Shown piece after piece: positions 45,427 through 55,820 of a DNA stretch of 64,000 nt (positions are counted from its first letter, which is position 1; each line of letters begins with the position of its first letter). The DNA is taken from assembly GCA_007115705.1 (NCBI GenBank), contig QXEO01000531.1, forward strand, positions 13,129,912-13,193,911, given 5' to 3'. The translations under genes and the position numbers were made by a program. Source of the stretch: Dactylis glomerata. Its lineage: Eukaryota > Streptophyta > Magnoliopsida > Poales > Poaceae. The notes below the pieces were generated by a model. It made no database searches, was not told the origin of the DNA, and saw only the letters and a list, made by a program, of their open reading frames with translations.

Positions 45427-46891
45427 TGATGACCCACAAGTATAGGGGGTGTATCATAGTACTTTCGATAAATAAGAGTATCGAACCCAACGAGGAGCAG
45501 AAGGTGTTGACAAGTGGTTTTAATCAAGGATTCACTATAAATACTAGCAAACGGGTTTTCAGGGGTATTTGGTAATGCAAGTAAATAAAGTGCGAGTAAA
45601 TAAAAGACAATAATAATAATTGCCGCAAGTGGCCCAATCCTTTCTAGAGCAAAGGACAAGCCGGTTGTGTAACTTATGATAACCAAACATTCTCGAGGAC
45701 ACACGGGAGTTTCTGTCAAGTGGTTTCGCTTCATACCGCTAAATAATCTTTACTGGTTTGATAAGTGTTATGGGGGTGAACCTGTGCTAGCGCACTACCC
45801 TTACTAGGATAAATACACACTTGTGATTAAACCCCTTGCAAGCATCCGCAAATACAAGAAAGTAATTAAGATAAATCTAACCATAGCCTTAAACTCTAAG
45901 ATCCTACGCTCCCTGGTGCAATGGTTTCCCAACGGAGGTTTAGGTTTCTGTCACTCCAGCAACCCCACAATTGGTAGCCAAATACACAATGCATCTCACT
46001 AGGCCCATAAATGGTGAAGTATCATGTAGTCGATGTTCACATGACACCACTAGTGAAATGGCACCACAACAAATAAATATCAAACCATTAAATATTACTC
46101 AACATAATTCCACTACTAACGACTTGACTTCTCCCATGTCCTCAAGAACTAAATGAACTACTCACAAGACATCATATGGATCATGATCAGAGGTGAAATA
46201 ATGGTAAATAACAATCTGAACATAAATCTTAATTCAACGGTTCCACTCAATAGCATCAACCACAAGAGTAATCAACACCGGGAAAGTTTCCCCTAAGAAT
46301 TTGACAAGATTCAACTCAAGATGTTACAACGGGATGGCGCGGTGATGGTGGAGATGAAGGTGCTGGTGATGGAGATGATGATGATCCCGATTAAGTCCAG
46401 CGCGATGATGATGACGATGGCGACGATCTCCCCTCTCTGGGAAGGAATTTCCCTGGCAGATTTCTGCCTGCCGGAGAGCTTTTCTCTCTCTGGTGTTTTC
46501 CGCCCCGCAGCGGCGGCGGTGTCTATCTCTAAGCCCCCCCCCCCTTGACTTAGGTTTTCGGGGATGATGAAATACGCGAAGGGGCGATGGCAGAAGTGGG
46601 CCTGGTGGTGAGGCTGCCCTGTGGCCCCTCTCGCTTCCTCCTTCTGGCTTCTTCAGTCTTCTGATAAAATATAATTTTCTGGTATTTTTCTGGAATTTTC
46701 CTGATCTTCAAAATATGGTGTCTTGATGGTCCTTTTTCCAGCAGAATCCTCACTCCGGCAGCAAATCCCCCAATGATCGTCAAACATGTAAAAACAGAGG
46801 AAATAACATAAGTATCATCTCTAAATGTGAAATATATCAATGAATAACAGTAAATTATGATACAAAATAGTGATGCAAAATGGACCTATCA
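45427..46891 (-). repeat. 3' LTR of the third Athila-like element
   Basis: 1465 bp. The minus strand starts TGATAGGTCCATTTTGC at 46891 and ends GTGGGTCATCA at 45427. The polypurine tract AAGCTTGGGGGGT abuts it. A run of 11 C lies at 46534-46544. At the place where related LTRs have a TATA box (46568-46578) this copy reads CGCGTATTTCA on the minus strand, so its LTR promoter looks degraded. Confidence 0.85.
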
Positions 46892-48576
46892 ACCCCCCAA
46901 GCTTAGACCTCGCTTGTCCCCAAGCGAAAACTAAACTCGGTAAACATGACCACAGGTTTATGGAGTGAAGTGTCGATAATCAAAATACGGACAAGAAGCA
47001 TCACATTCACCAAGGCACAAGTTATAATAGACAGCAACTTCCCTTTATATGATATAAACTTGCAATAAGTAAAAGGGAATCACAAATAAAGATGCACAAG
47101 GTAAACTATAATTGGTAATGGCAAACATTAGTTCTTGGTCAGAGAACAATGAACAAACTATACTAGCTTTAGAATGGAGCCTTTTTAAAACAGAGCTAAT
47201 ATAGCAAAAACCATATGCTCAATGAAACAAACTTTTTGCATTCATAGAAAGCTTTCAAAGATATATTCCTTCAGACAAAAGCATTGTACTCACAAAACAA
47301 GTTAGTAAACATGATTAAACGGATCAACATATGAATGAGTGAAACATAACAACTCAAATGCTTGCTTGAGATAGAGGGGGATAGGTTGACTCAACATGAA
47401 AGTAAAAGACAAGCCCTTCACAGAGGGAAGCAGGGATTAAACATGTACTAGAGCTTTTCATTTGTAAAACAGAGGTAAAAATTGCTTTGAGAGGTGGTTG
47501 CTTTTGTCAACGACTAGCAACGGAGTTCTTGATATCTTCCATACTAAACAAGTGAGAGCGGTTCCAAAATGTTTGATTAATTGGCACATTGGTGCTCTTT
47601 TATAGCTTGGCACTCCTCCCCACCTTTCCTTTCTCAAACTATGGCTAACTGATTCCATCGGGTGCCGACCAACTTTCACATACCATGGAGGAGTGCCTTT
47701 TTATTTTATTTTTGAGATTACAATGGTCTGACTAGCTCCCTTGCAAAATTAATGACGAGCAGATGAAGCTGCCTAGTCGAGGGGTACTTAATTTAGTATG
47801 GAAGATAACAAACCCATCCACTACGTCCTCATGAGCTAAAAACAGTGGCACAAAATGAGAAGTGTTTGAAGGTTTTTGAAAGGTAGCACATGAAAATTTA
47901 CTTGGAATGGCTTGAAATACCATGCATAGGAATTTATAGTGGACTCTTTGGAAGTAACTTGGTTTTTGGGAGTTGGATGCACGAGAAGTATTTCATCTCA
48001 GTACAGGTTTTTGGCTAGCAAGGCTGGGTAGCAAGCATAAGAGTTGCATGAAACAAACAAACGTACATATAATAAGAACAATCATGCAAACTTCCTCGAA
48101 GGTACAACAATTTTAACTTTGAGAATAATAATGCTTATAAGCCAAACATGAAGGAAAACTGAAGTGATGTAACTACAAACACTTCTTTCTTCTTTTCTAC
48201 TCAAACCTCAAGGTAATGTTGCTACTGACCAAGCTAAGTTTGCCAAAACCAACTAAATTTACTCATGCTCCCAAAGTGATACCAATAATAATCAACAAGA
48301 CTAATCATATGAGAGACATTGCAAACTAAAATAAGGTGTGCGAAAAGTAAACGATAAAACTTCTCATTAATATTTCATTACAGCAACTCACACCAAGGGA
48401 TACATAGATAACCAACTAAGGAGGATACTTCCACACTGCAAACTATTCTATAAGATAACTTCTCTATTCATGATATGACTCTACTTGAAAAGTAAATGAG
48501 TAAAAGGTGATGATGTGATACCGCGGCACTCCCCCAAGCTTGGAACAAGCCAAGGGGATGCCAATACCGTGATGAA
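46892..48576 (-). other. Non-coding stretch between accessory ORF and 3' LTR
   Basis: About 1.7 kb with no recognised coding domain. A polypurine-like tract (minus CCAAGCTTGGGGGAG) lies at about 48529-48543, right after the accessory ORF, in addition to the one at the LTR edge. A TTTTGGGAGTTGGATGCACGAG block near 47955-47985 is shared with the non-coding interiors at 32690 and 43790. Confidence 0.7.
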
Positions 48577-48924
48577 TTACTCCTTTGGCGGTGGTGGGAC
48601 CACCCTTGGGTTAATGAAATATTCAATCATCTGGCGAAGCCTGAGATTCTCATGTTGAAGTATCTGTATCTCCCTCTCCAGAATTCGGTATTGGGCACAA
48701 AGCTCGTCAGTGACCTGCATACCCTCTTTTATTATAGGTATGAAATTTAAATCCAAGACTAGAAACGTTGGTCTCCGCATATCATGAGAAAAGGCACGTC
48801 CGGCGTTCATTGACCCTACAAAAGTAGAGTTTCTCGCCCTTGATTTTCCAGCCTCCTGTTCCTCCTTCAGCTTGGGGTCTTCTTCCCTAGGCCTCTTTCC
48901 CTTGTCGTCGCTTGAAGAAGCCAT
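48577..48924 (-). CDS. Small accessory protein with basic N-terminus and leucine zipper (115 aa)
   Basis: The ATG at 48924-48922 lies in ACCATGGC, an excellent plant start context. The protein begins MASSSDDKGKRPREED, whose KGKRPR could be a nuclear import signal. It ends in a heptad array: Leu75, Leu82, Leu89, Leu96 and Phe103 at one position, and Tyr79, Ile86, Asn93 and Ile100 at the other. That alternating 3/4 spacing with a central Asn is the pattern of dimerising leucine zippers. No DNA-binding basic region sits directly before the zipper. The ORF lies after integrase, where Athila-type elements may carry an env-like gene, but there is no signal peptide or membrane segment. A TATA box lies about 95 bases upstream. 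The reading frame is intact beside a heavily decayed pol, which may mean selection or chance. Function unknown. Confidence 0.7.
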   Translation of the reverse strand: MASSSDDKGKRPREEDPKLKEEQEAGKSRARNSTFVGSMNAGRAFSHDMRRPTFLVLDLNFIPIIKEGMQVTDELCAQYRILEREIQILQHENLRLRQMIEYFINPRVVPPPPKE

Positions 48925-49017
48925 GGTGCTCTCAAAACTTAAGATCAACTCCTGACAGAAACATCTTGAAACAAAACACGACGAGAAAACAATATACAGA
49001 CCTCGGGGACTCCGAGG

Positions 49018-49028
49018 GGTTATATAGG
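49018..49028 (-). promoter_or_regulatory. TATA box upstream of the accessory ORF
   Basis: Minus-strand CCTATATAACC, within TTTTCGCCTATATAACCCC, lies about 95 bases before the ATG at 48924. It shares TTCGCCTATA with the LTR TATA region of the related element (TTCGCCTATAAAGACC). A start near 48990 would leave a leader of about 65 bases. This suggests a separate subgenomic mRNA for the small protein. Confidence 0.6.
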
Positions 49029-49263
49029 CGAAAATTACACATCGAGACGAAATCATAGGAGGAAACCGGGACGGAAACGAGATCTGGGGTGGACTCACCA
49101 CAGGGCGGCGCGGCCTGGGGTGGGCCCGCGCCCCCTGGTGGTGAGGAGCCACCGGACTCCGTCTCCTGCCCGTTTTCATCTCGCGATTTTTCATATTTAA
49201 TAAAAACATAAAAAATATTAATGAAAAAGTTTAACGCGAACCTTTTCTGACTAGAACTGTTAC

Positions 49264-52200
49264 CTATTCAAAAACGAACTCTGCAGGTTCTTGCAAATTG
49301 TCCTGGATGAATTCTTCTAGAGAAACTATTTCAATTACATCAACATCTTCATTATAAGAATCTCCAGCAATATAATGTTTGAGTCTTTGCCCATTCACCA
49401 CTTGTGTAGTGTCATCTTTCAACAAAGCAATCTTTATCGCACCTGAGCGGTACACTTCCACAATAACATATGGTCCTTCCCATTTCGAGAGTAATTTCCC
49501 TGCAAAAAATCTGAGACGAGACCTATACAATAGAACTTTCTCACCAACATGAAACTCTCTTTTAAGAATTCTCTTATCATGCCATTGCTTGACTTTCTCT
49601 TTGAAAAGTCTGGCATTCTCATAGGCTTCGTTTCTCCACTCATCTAGAGAACTCAAATCTAACAACCTTTTCTTACCGGCAAGTTTAAAATCCCTATTAA
49701 GCTCTTTCACTGCCCAAAAAGCTTTGTGTTCTAATTCTAAAGGCAAGTGACATGCTTTTCCGTAAACCATTTTGTAAGGTGACATGCCCATGGGCTTCTT
49801 ATAAGCAGTTCTATAAGCCCATAAAGCATCGTTTAACTTGCTAGCCTAGTTTTTCCTAGATCTATTGACAGTCTTCTGCAAGATAGACTTGATCTCTCTA
49901 TTTGAAAGCTCTACCAGCCCACTAGTTTGGGGATGATAAGCAGAAGCAATTCTATGATTAACATCATATCTATCAAGAGTTTTTCTAAAACCACCATGAA
50001 TAAAATGAGAACCTCCGTCAGTCATAAGATATCTAGGCACACCAAACCTAGGAAAAATAACATCCTTAAGCATTTTTAACGAGGTCTCACCATCAGCACT
50101 CTTTGTAGGTATGGCTTCCACCCACTTAGTAACATAATCAACAGCAACAAGTATGTGAGTATAGCCTTTTGAAGGAGGAAAAGGACCCATAAAGTCAAAT
50201 CCCCAACAATCAAACGGTTCAATAACAAGAGTGTAACTCATAGGCATTTCATTACATCTAGAAATATTACCAACTCTTTGACATTAATCGCAAGATATAA
50301 CATACCTTCTAGCATCTTTAAAGAGGGTTGGCCAATAAAATCCTGATTGTAGTACCTTTTGTGCGGTTCTATCTCCAGCATGATGCCCTCCATAAGCGCT
50401 TCCATGGCATTTCCTCAATATTTCTTGTTGCTCATATTCTGGTATGCATCTTCGCATAATACCATCAACTCCTTCTTTATATAAGTGTGGGTCATCCCAA
50501 AAGTAATGCCTCAAATTATAAAAGAATTTTCTTCTTTGTTGAGCTGTAAAGGTTGGAGGCAAATACTTGGAAACAATAAAGTTAGCATAATCAGCATACC
50601 AAGGAAGGTCTCGCGAAGTTACATTTATTGAAGCCAACTGTTCATTTGGAAAACTATCATTAACAGGAATAGGATCAAAAGAAATGTTTTCCAATCTAGA
50701 CAAGTTGTCAGCCACAGGATTTTCAGCACCTTTCCTATCTACGATATGCAAATCAAACTCTTGTAAAAGCAACACCCATCTAATAAGCCTAGGCTTAGCA
50801 TCCTTCTTACCATAAGATATCTAATAGCAGTGTGATTAGTATGAATAGTAACTTTAGAATCAACAATGTAAGGTCTAAACTTATCACAAGCAAAAACAAT
50901 AGCAAGAAACTCTTTCTCAGTAGTAGCATAATTCTTCTGAGCAGCATCAAGAGTCTTACTAGCATAATGAATAACATTCAACTTATTATCTACGCGCTGT
51001 CCAAGAACAGCACCAACAGCAAAATCACTAGCATCACACATAATTTCAAAGGGTAAATTCCAATCAGGTGGTTGAACAATAGGAGCAGTAGTTAAAGCCT
51101 TCTTAAGAGTTTCAAAAGCTTCCTTACAATCATCATCAAAGACAAATGGTACATCTTTTTGAAGAAGATTAGTAAGAGGATTTGAGATCTTAGAGAAATC
51201 TTTAATAAACCTCCTATAGAAACCAGCATGACCAAGAATACTACGAATACCTTTAACATCTCTGGGACAGGGCATCTTCTCAATTGCCTCAACTTTCGCT
51301 CTGTCAACTTCAATACCTCTTCGGAAATTTTATGTCCAAGGACAATTCCTTCATTTACCATAAAGTGGCATTTCTCCCAATTAAGAACAAGATTATTTTC
51401 TTCACACCTCTGCAAAACTTTATCAAGATTGTGCAAACAATTATCAAAAGAAGTTCCATAGACGGAGAAATCATCCATGCAAATCTCCACAATTTCTTCA
51501 CAAAAACCATGAAAAATGGCAGACATGCATCTTTGAAAAGAAGCAGGAGCATTGCATAAACCAAACAGCATATGTCTATAAGCATAAGTTCCATAAGGAC
51601 AATTTAAAATGGTTTTCTCCTGATCTTCCCTTTTAACAGCAATCTAAGAGAAACCAGAGTAACCATCCAGAAAACAAAAATGAGTCTTCTTAGACAACCT
51701 CTCTAACATCTGATCTATAAACGGTAAAGGATAATGATCTTTCTTAGTAACCTTGTTAACTTTTCTATATTCAATGCACATCCTATAACCAACTACTACC
51801 CTTTGAGGAATAAGCTCGTTATTCTCATTAGGCACGACAGTCATACCTCCTTTCTTAGGAACACAATGAACAGGGCTAACCCATCTACTATCAGCAATAG
51901 GATAAATAATACCAGCATCAAGGACCTTCAATACCTCATTTCTTACCACATCCTTCATCTTGGGAATTAAGCGGCACTGATGTTCCACAACTGGCTTCGC
52001 GTCTTCCTCCATATTAATAGCATGCTGACATAAAGTGGGGCAAATCCCTTTTAAATCATCAAGAGTATATCCCATAGCTCCTCGATGTTTCCTCAATATC
52101 TCCAATAACCTTTCTTCTTCCTTTCCTGAAAGCTTAGAAGTGATAATAACAGGATATATTTTCTTATCATCTATATAGGCATATTTAAGATTGTCAGGTA

Positions 52201-52590
52201 AAGGTTTTAATTCAAAAACAGGATCTTCTATAGGTGGCAAAGTGGTACCAAGATCCTCCACAGGTAAATTGTGCTTGATCAACGATTGTTGATGAAGGAA
52301 AATATCGTCAATCTCTTCTCTTTCCTTCCTGTAAACATCACTTTCATGGTCTTCCATGAATTGCTGCAAAGCATTATTAGGGGCAAGAGCAATAGAAGCA
52401 AGCTGTTCAACTCGAAAATTTTCGTCAGGCATGTCATTTTCATAAGAAGTCTTAGCAAACTTAGAAAAATTAAACTCATAAGACTCTCCATTAAACTTAG
52501 TGAAATTTCTCTTTCTTACAGTCTATCACAGCACCACAAGTATTCAAAAAGGGTCTACCAAAAATAATAGGACAAGTTTTACCATCCATC
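49264..52590 (-). pseudogene. pol: Decayed Athila-type pol: protease end, RT, RNase H, integrase
   Basis: Minus-strand reading begins with the end of the protease (CPIIFGRPFLNTCGAVIDC, about 52540-52590). The RT follows (RMCIEYRKVNKVTKKDHYPL, FLDGYSGFS, MLFGLCNAPASF, catalytic CMDDFSVYG). RNase H has IMCDASDFAVGA, but the later motif reads HTNHTAIRYL where Asp is usual. The integrase shows HGSAYGGHHAGDRT, Asp in GFDFMGPF, Asp in LMTDGGSHF and Glu in LVELSNREI, then the C-terminal part to 49264. Breaks: TAG 51644-51646, a frameshift near 51319, a frameshift near 50812, TAA 50284-50286 (inside the zinc finger) and TAG 49846-49848. The 5' end is truncated near 52590. Confidence 0.88.
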
Positions 52591-55098
52591 AGAAAGGTAG
52601 GGAGAGATCTGGCATTGCGAAGAAGTTCCCCGATTTCTATAGGGAATGAATCCGCGAGATTGGGTCAATTTGCACAGTTTGAGTCTTCCTCACATCCGTT
52701 TCTACAGTAGTTTCACCATCCATCAGATATGAAACTAATACAATTATGTTGTTCAAGCTTAATAAAAGTATGTGATCCATGAAGAGAAGTCGGCCAGCTA
52801 TACCATTCTATATAGTTAGGCGTAGCATCGTGTTTAACCACCTATCCCTATTCCCTCAATCGATACCATCCAACTATCCTTTTATTGGGACAGCAACATA
52901 CTTCTTGTTAGGGACAATAGTTCCTATACTTAACTAACCTCTGTACTTGATCTCTCATCTTATCACAAACAAGTCTCTTCCCCCAAGTCCTACTAGACTA
53001 GTCCAAGTAGTCCGGGACAATAGTGTCCCGTCTCTTCGCTGACCCCTGGCACACAATCACTATAAGACAAAGCAAGACAAACCTCTCTTATCCTTCTCGG
53101 CTAGAAGTTACAAGTTTCCTGTTCTGGTTTCGGCTTTTGGTTCAACAACCGTGGGGTGGGTTCAGCATCCTCACATTTCTGTTACTCTCATACGAATATT
53201 CGAGTGCTTAGAGAAGACTACACGAGGGAATCAAATTGAGCTACGAACTGCGGATCCTTGCCTCTCCTCTGTAGTAGAATGTATCACGTGGCCATGTAAA
53301 CCTCTTCTTTTATGTTATTTTCCTATCATTCCACAAACAACAGATCCAATTTGGAACAGCTCGATGCGAGTACTCTAATCTACTAAATTAATCCTAGAGA
53401 AAAGTGTGTGGTTCTCGCCAGGGCAAGTCGAAGTTTCTCTTTCTTGGAACAGAACTAACCTTAGGGGTGGTGGTAGCTGCCCGTCCCCCAAAATATCAAG
53501 TACTGTTTATCTAAGGTTAGGGCAATTGTGAGTCAAATCCCGTAGATAGGAAATTTCTTCTTTGGGAAGATAAGCGTAGTACATTCAGAGGTCCCCACTA
53601 TATCAATTTAGCTGCCCCGAGTGCTCAATGGCATACTCAGGGGTGGGAAATTGTGAAGAAATCATCCGTTCTGTCACCGGATGCTTTACATATCACTTTT
53701 ATCCTCAAGTGGATACTTAAATGCGTTAGCTACAACAGCAGGATAGGATGCACTTTCTTTTCATCATTTCGTGCGTTCAAGGCACAGAAGGCATGGTCGT
53801 CGATAGATTCCCCACAAAAGGTACCTGGGTTGGGTTCTAGTAAGCCGTGCAATTGCTACTCAATAAGAGGTCCTGTTTCCCATGACTTGTACTTTAAGTA
53901 CTATTGGAGTGGAGCCTTCGAAGGCACAGTACGCCTTAGCCCATGAATTGAAGGAAGTAGGGCCTCTAAGCGAACTAAATGAAGAAAGCGTTCCACTGTC
54001 CATGGCGGATTCCATCCAAACTCATTCATATGCATTTTCTTGATACTTTGATGGTTTCTTACCATGTGTCAGTGCAGAGAGAGAATCTTGATTAACTCAA
54101 TTCTTTTGATATGATGCGATTGCAGGTCGAACCGAAACACCTTAGGGTGTCCGTTACTTAGGAAATGAAGGAACCTTTTGATTGAACAAGCAACCCGTCT
54201 GAACTCCCTTTTTAGAGTAATCTTGAAGACAACAATGAGCCCAGTTCTGGCTATTCCTGATTACAACAAGTCTTTTGTGATATAAACTTATGCTGCCAAA
54301 CTTGTATTGGTGCTTGCAATAGGGACACTGGCTATCACCATAATAAGAAAATTCTCATGAGTTTCCCCTTTATTAGATTGGTTTTTCAAGTGGAATCTCC
54401 CAATAGGGAGCTCATTCCCCTTCTAGTAGGTGTGTTTTCCAGTTAGTTCCCTCTTTTTCTTTTCCCGGATGGACCGCATCATTTACAGATTGAATGAATA
54501 TGGAACTTTCTTTCCAGAAAACGGAATGTACATATGGAACCCTATTGATCAGATCAGAGACTGAACCTAGTGATCTTTCTCCTGCTGGCAAGCATCGATA
54601 TGAGGAAGGTGATAGATCAAATATGATTTCCTTCATCGGATACTCTTTTTCCTTCGGATTGTGGAATGATAGGAAGGGCCTAATAGTAGTGATTTAGTGC
54701 GATGTGAGGTGCCCCGCGCCTGAGACTTTCTGAGGTTAAGAAAATAAAAAACAGGGCGGCTTTCTTAGACTCGGCTCTATAGCACTCTTTGAGTAAGTTC
54801 GTTAACGAGGTAGCAGTTCTACACGAATGAAAATAGACCTATCTTCTCTTTCTTGGCTGTCTCCTTTCCTCCTAGCTCCTTGCCTGTTATTGGAGTGGGT
54901 AAACTCCCTAGGGTGGAAAACATATCATTTCTAAGATTCCCTGGATTTCTGCATAGACACAAGTTTATCCTTGCTCTGCTGCTGCTCTCTTAAAGGCTAG
55001 TTCCCTCAACTGAGACTCGAGAAAGGGAAAGATCTACTCTAAAGATCAACAGAATTCAAGTTGGCAAATCCAATCCTAACTTGGTAATTGTGGCTTGC
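52591..55098. other. Possible mitochondrial DNA insertion (NUMT)
   Basis: The base composition and texture change abruptly: no terminal repeats, no retroelement coding, an even mixture of bases, and short motifs of the kind common in plant mitochondrial spacers, such as TTTCTCTTTCTTGGAACAG near 53435. No complete mitochondrial gene was recognised, and the ORFs inside are short with no known domain. The left boundary lies where the Athila pol stops, and the right boundary at the start of a CRM-type LTR. This call is from sequence appearance only and needs a search against a Triticeae mitochondrial genome. Confidence 0.45.
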
Positions 55099-55820
55099 TG
55101 ATGAGGACATCCCATCTTTTGATACACCCAATGCACCTACAGCGGAACACATACAAGGACCTATCACTCGAGCTCGTGCTAAGCAACTTAACTATCAGGT
55201 ACTTTCGTTTCTTGGAACTCTTTCTCACATACATGAGAATATGATGCTGCCTAAATCAGATATGTTTGTTACTCTTAGTTATGATGGACCTAGCATGGAT
55301 GAGAGGGACAATCATTGGAGCATGATCGTGCATGGAGATGGCAGCAAGCATTTGAGGATGGAAGAAGATGCCACAAGTGGAGATTTCAGAACTTTGAAGC
55401 CACCATAATGAAGGATGAAGACTTGGACGAAATATACAAAGAGCTACTTCATAAATTCGTCCATAGATAAATATGGTGCTGCGTCACTTTTATTTTTGGG
55501 CCAGGCCCATGTAATTTTCGCAGCAAATAAGACAGCCACTTTTAGGAGTTTGAATTTGAGGAGAAAAGGCCTGTTAGGGTTCCGTTCGACCACCATACCT
55601 ATGGCTGGTCGCACCCCTACCTTTTCCTCCTCAAATACCCCCGTAGCCGTCATTAGAACTCAGATTTTGTTTAGACTAAAGTTAGCCATTGCTGCAACTA
55701 TGAGCTCAACTTTTGAGGCCAATCGCCCAGAAGAAGACCGCCTATTCGGAATCCCACCTTTTGAAGAAAGCATACATCTTTCATCCGCAATATCTTGATT
55801 GTTGTATTAGTTCTTACTTG
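55099..55820 (+). repeat. Start of a CRM-type LTR, truncated by the next element
   Basis: TGATGAGGACATCCC at 55099 is the same LTR opening as in the CRM-like element at 23066-39636, here on the plus strand. No polypurine tract lies in front, so this is an outer (5') LTR edge or a solo LTR; CTTGC (55094-55098) would be the left target duplication. The first 310 bases hold an open coding tail. From 55409 to 55820 no convincing ORF remains. It is cut at 55820 by the long-LTR element. Confidence 0.7.
55100..55408 (+). pseudogene. U3-encoded polyprotein tail in the CRM-type LTR fragment
   Basis: The frame reads DEDIPSFDTPNAPTAEHI, then GPITRARAKQLNYQVLSFLG, MLPKSDMFVTLSYDGPS and DFRTLKPP before its stop. 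It matches in position and in the ITRARAK motif the tail at 23631-23979, although the sequence differs. It is the end of a Gag-Pol polyprotein of another family member, separated from its body, so not a functional gene. Confidence 0.7.

Larger units (their letters stand above)
45427..52590 (-). mobile_element. Athila-like element with pol and a downstream accessory ORF, truncated
   Basis: 3' LTR (45427-46891), polypurine tract, a 1.7-kb non-coding stretch with a second polypurine-like tract, a small ORF (48577-48924) and a decayed pol reading up to the end of protease at about 52590. Gag, primer site and 5' LTR are missing; sequence of another kind begins there. The RT with CMDDFSVYG and the Athila-like layout support the clade call. 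The element interrupts the one to its left at 45426. Confidence 0.85.

Noticed and set aside
54412..54697. Overlapping ORFs in the mitochondrial-like block
   Set aside because: Short, on opposite strands, and not similar to any mitochondrial protein I recognise.
55415..55798. Plus-strand ORF of 127 codons inside the CRM-type LTR fragment
   Set aside because: It lies after the stop of the U3 coding tail, with no domain; it is most likely non-coding LTR.
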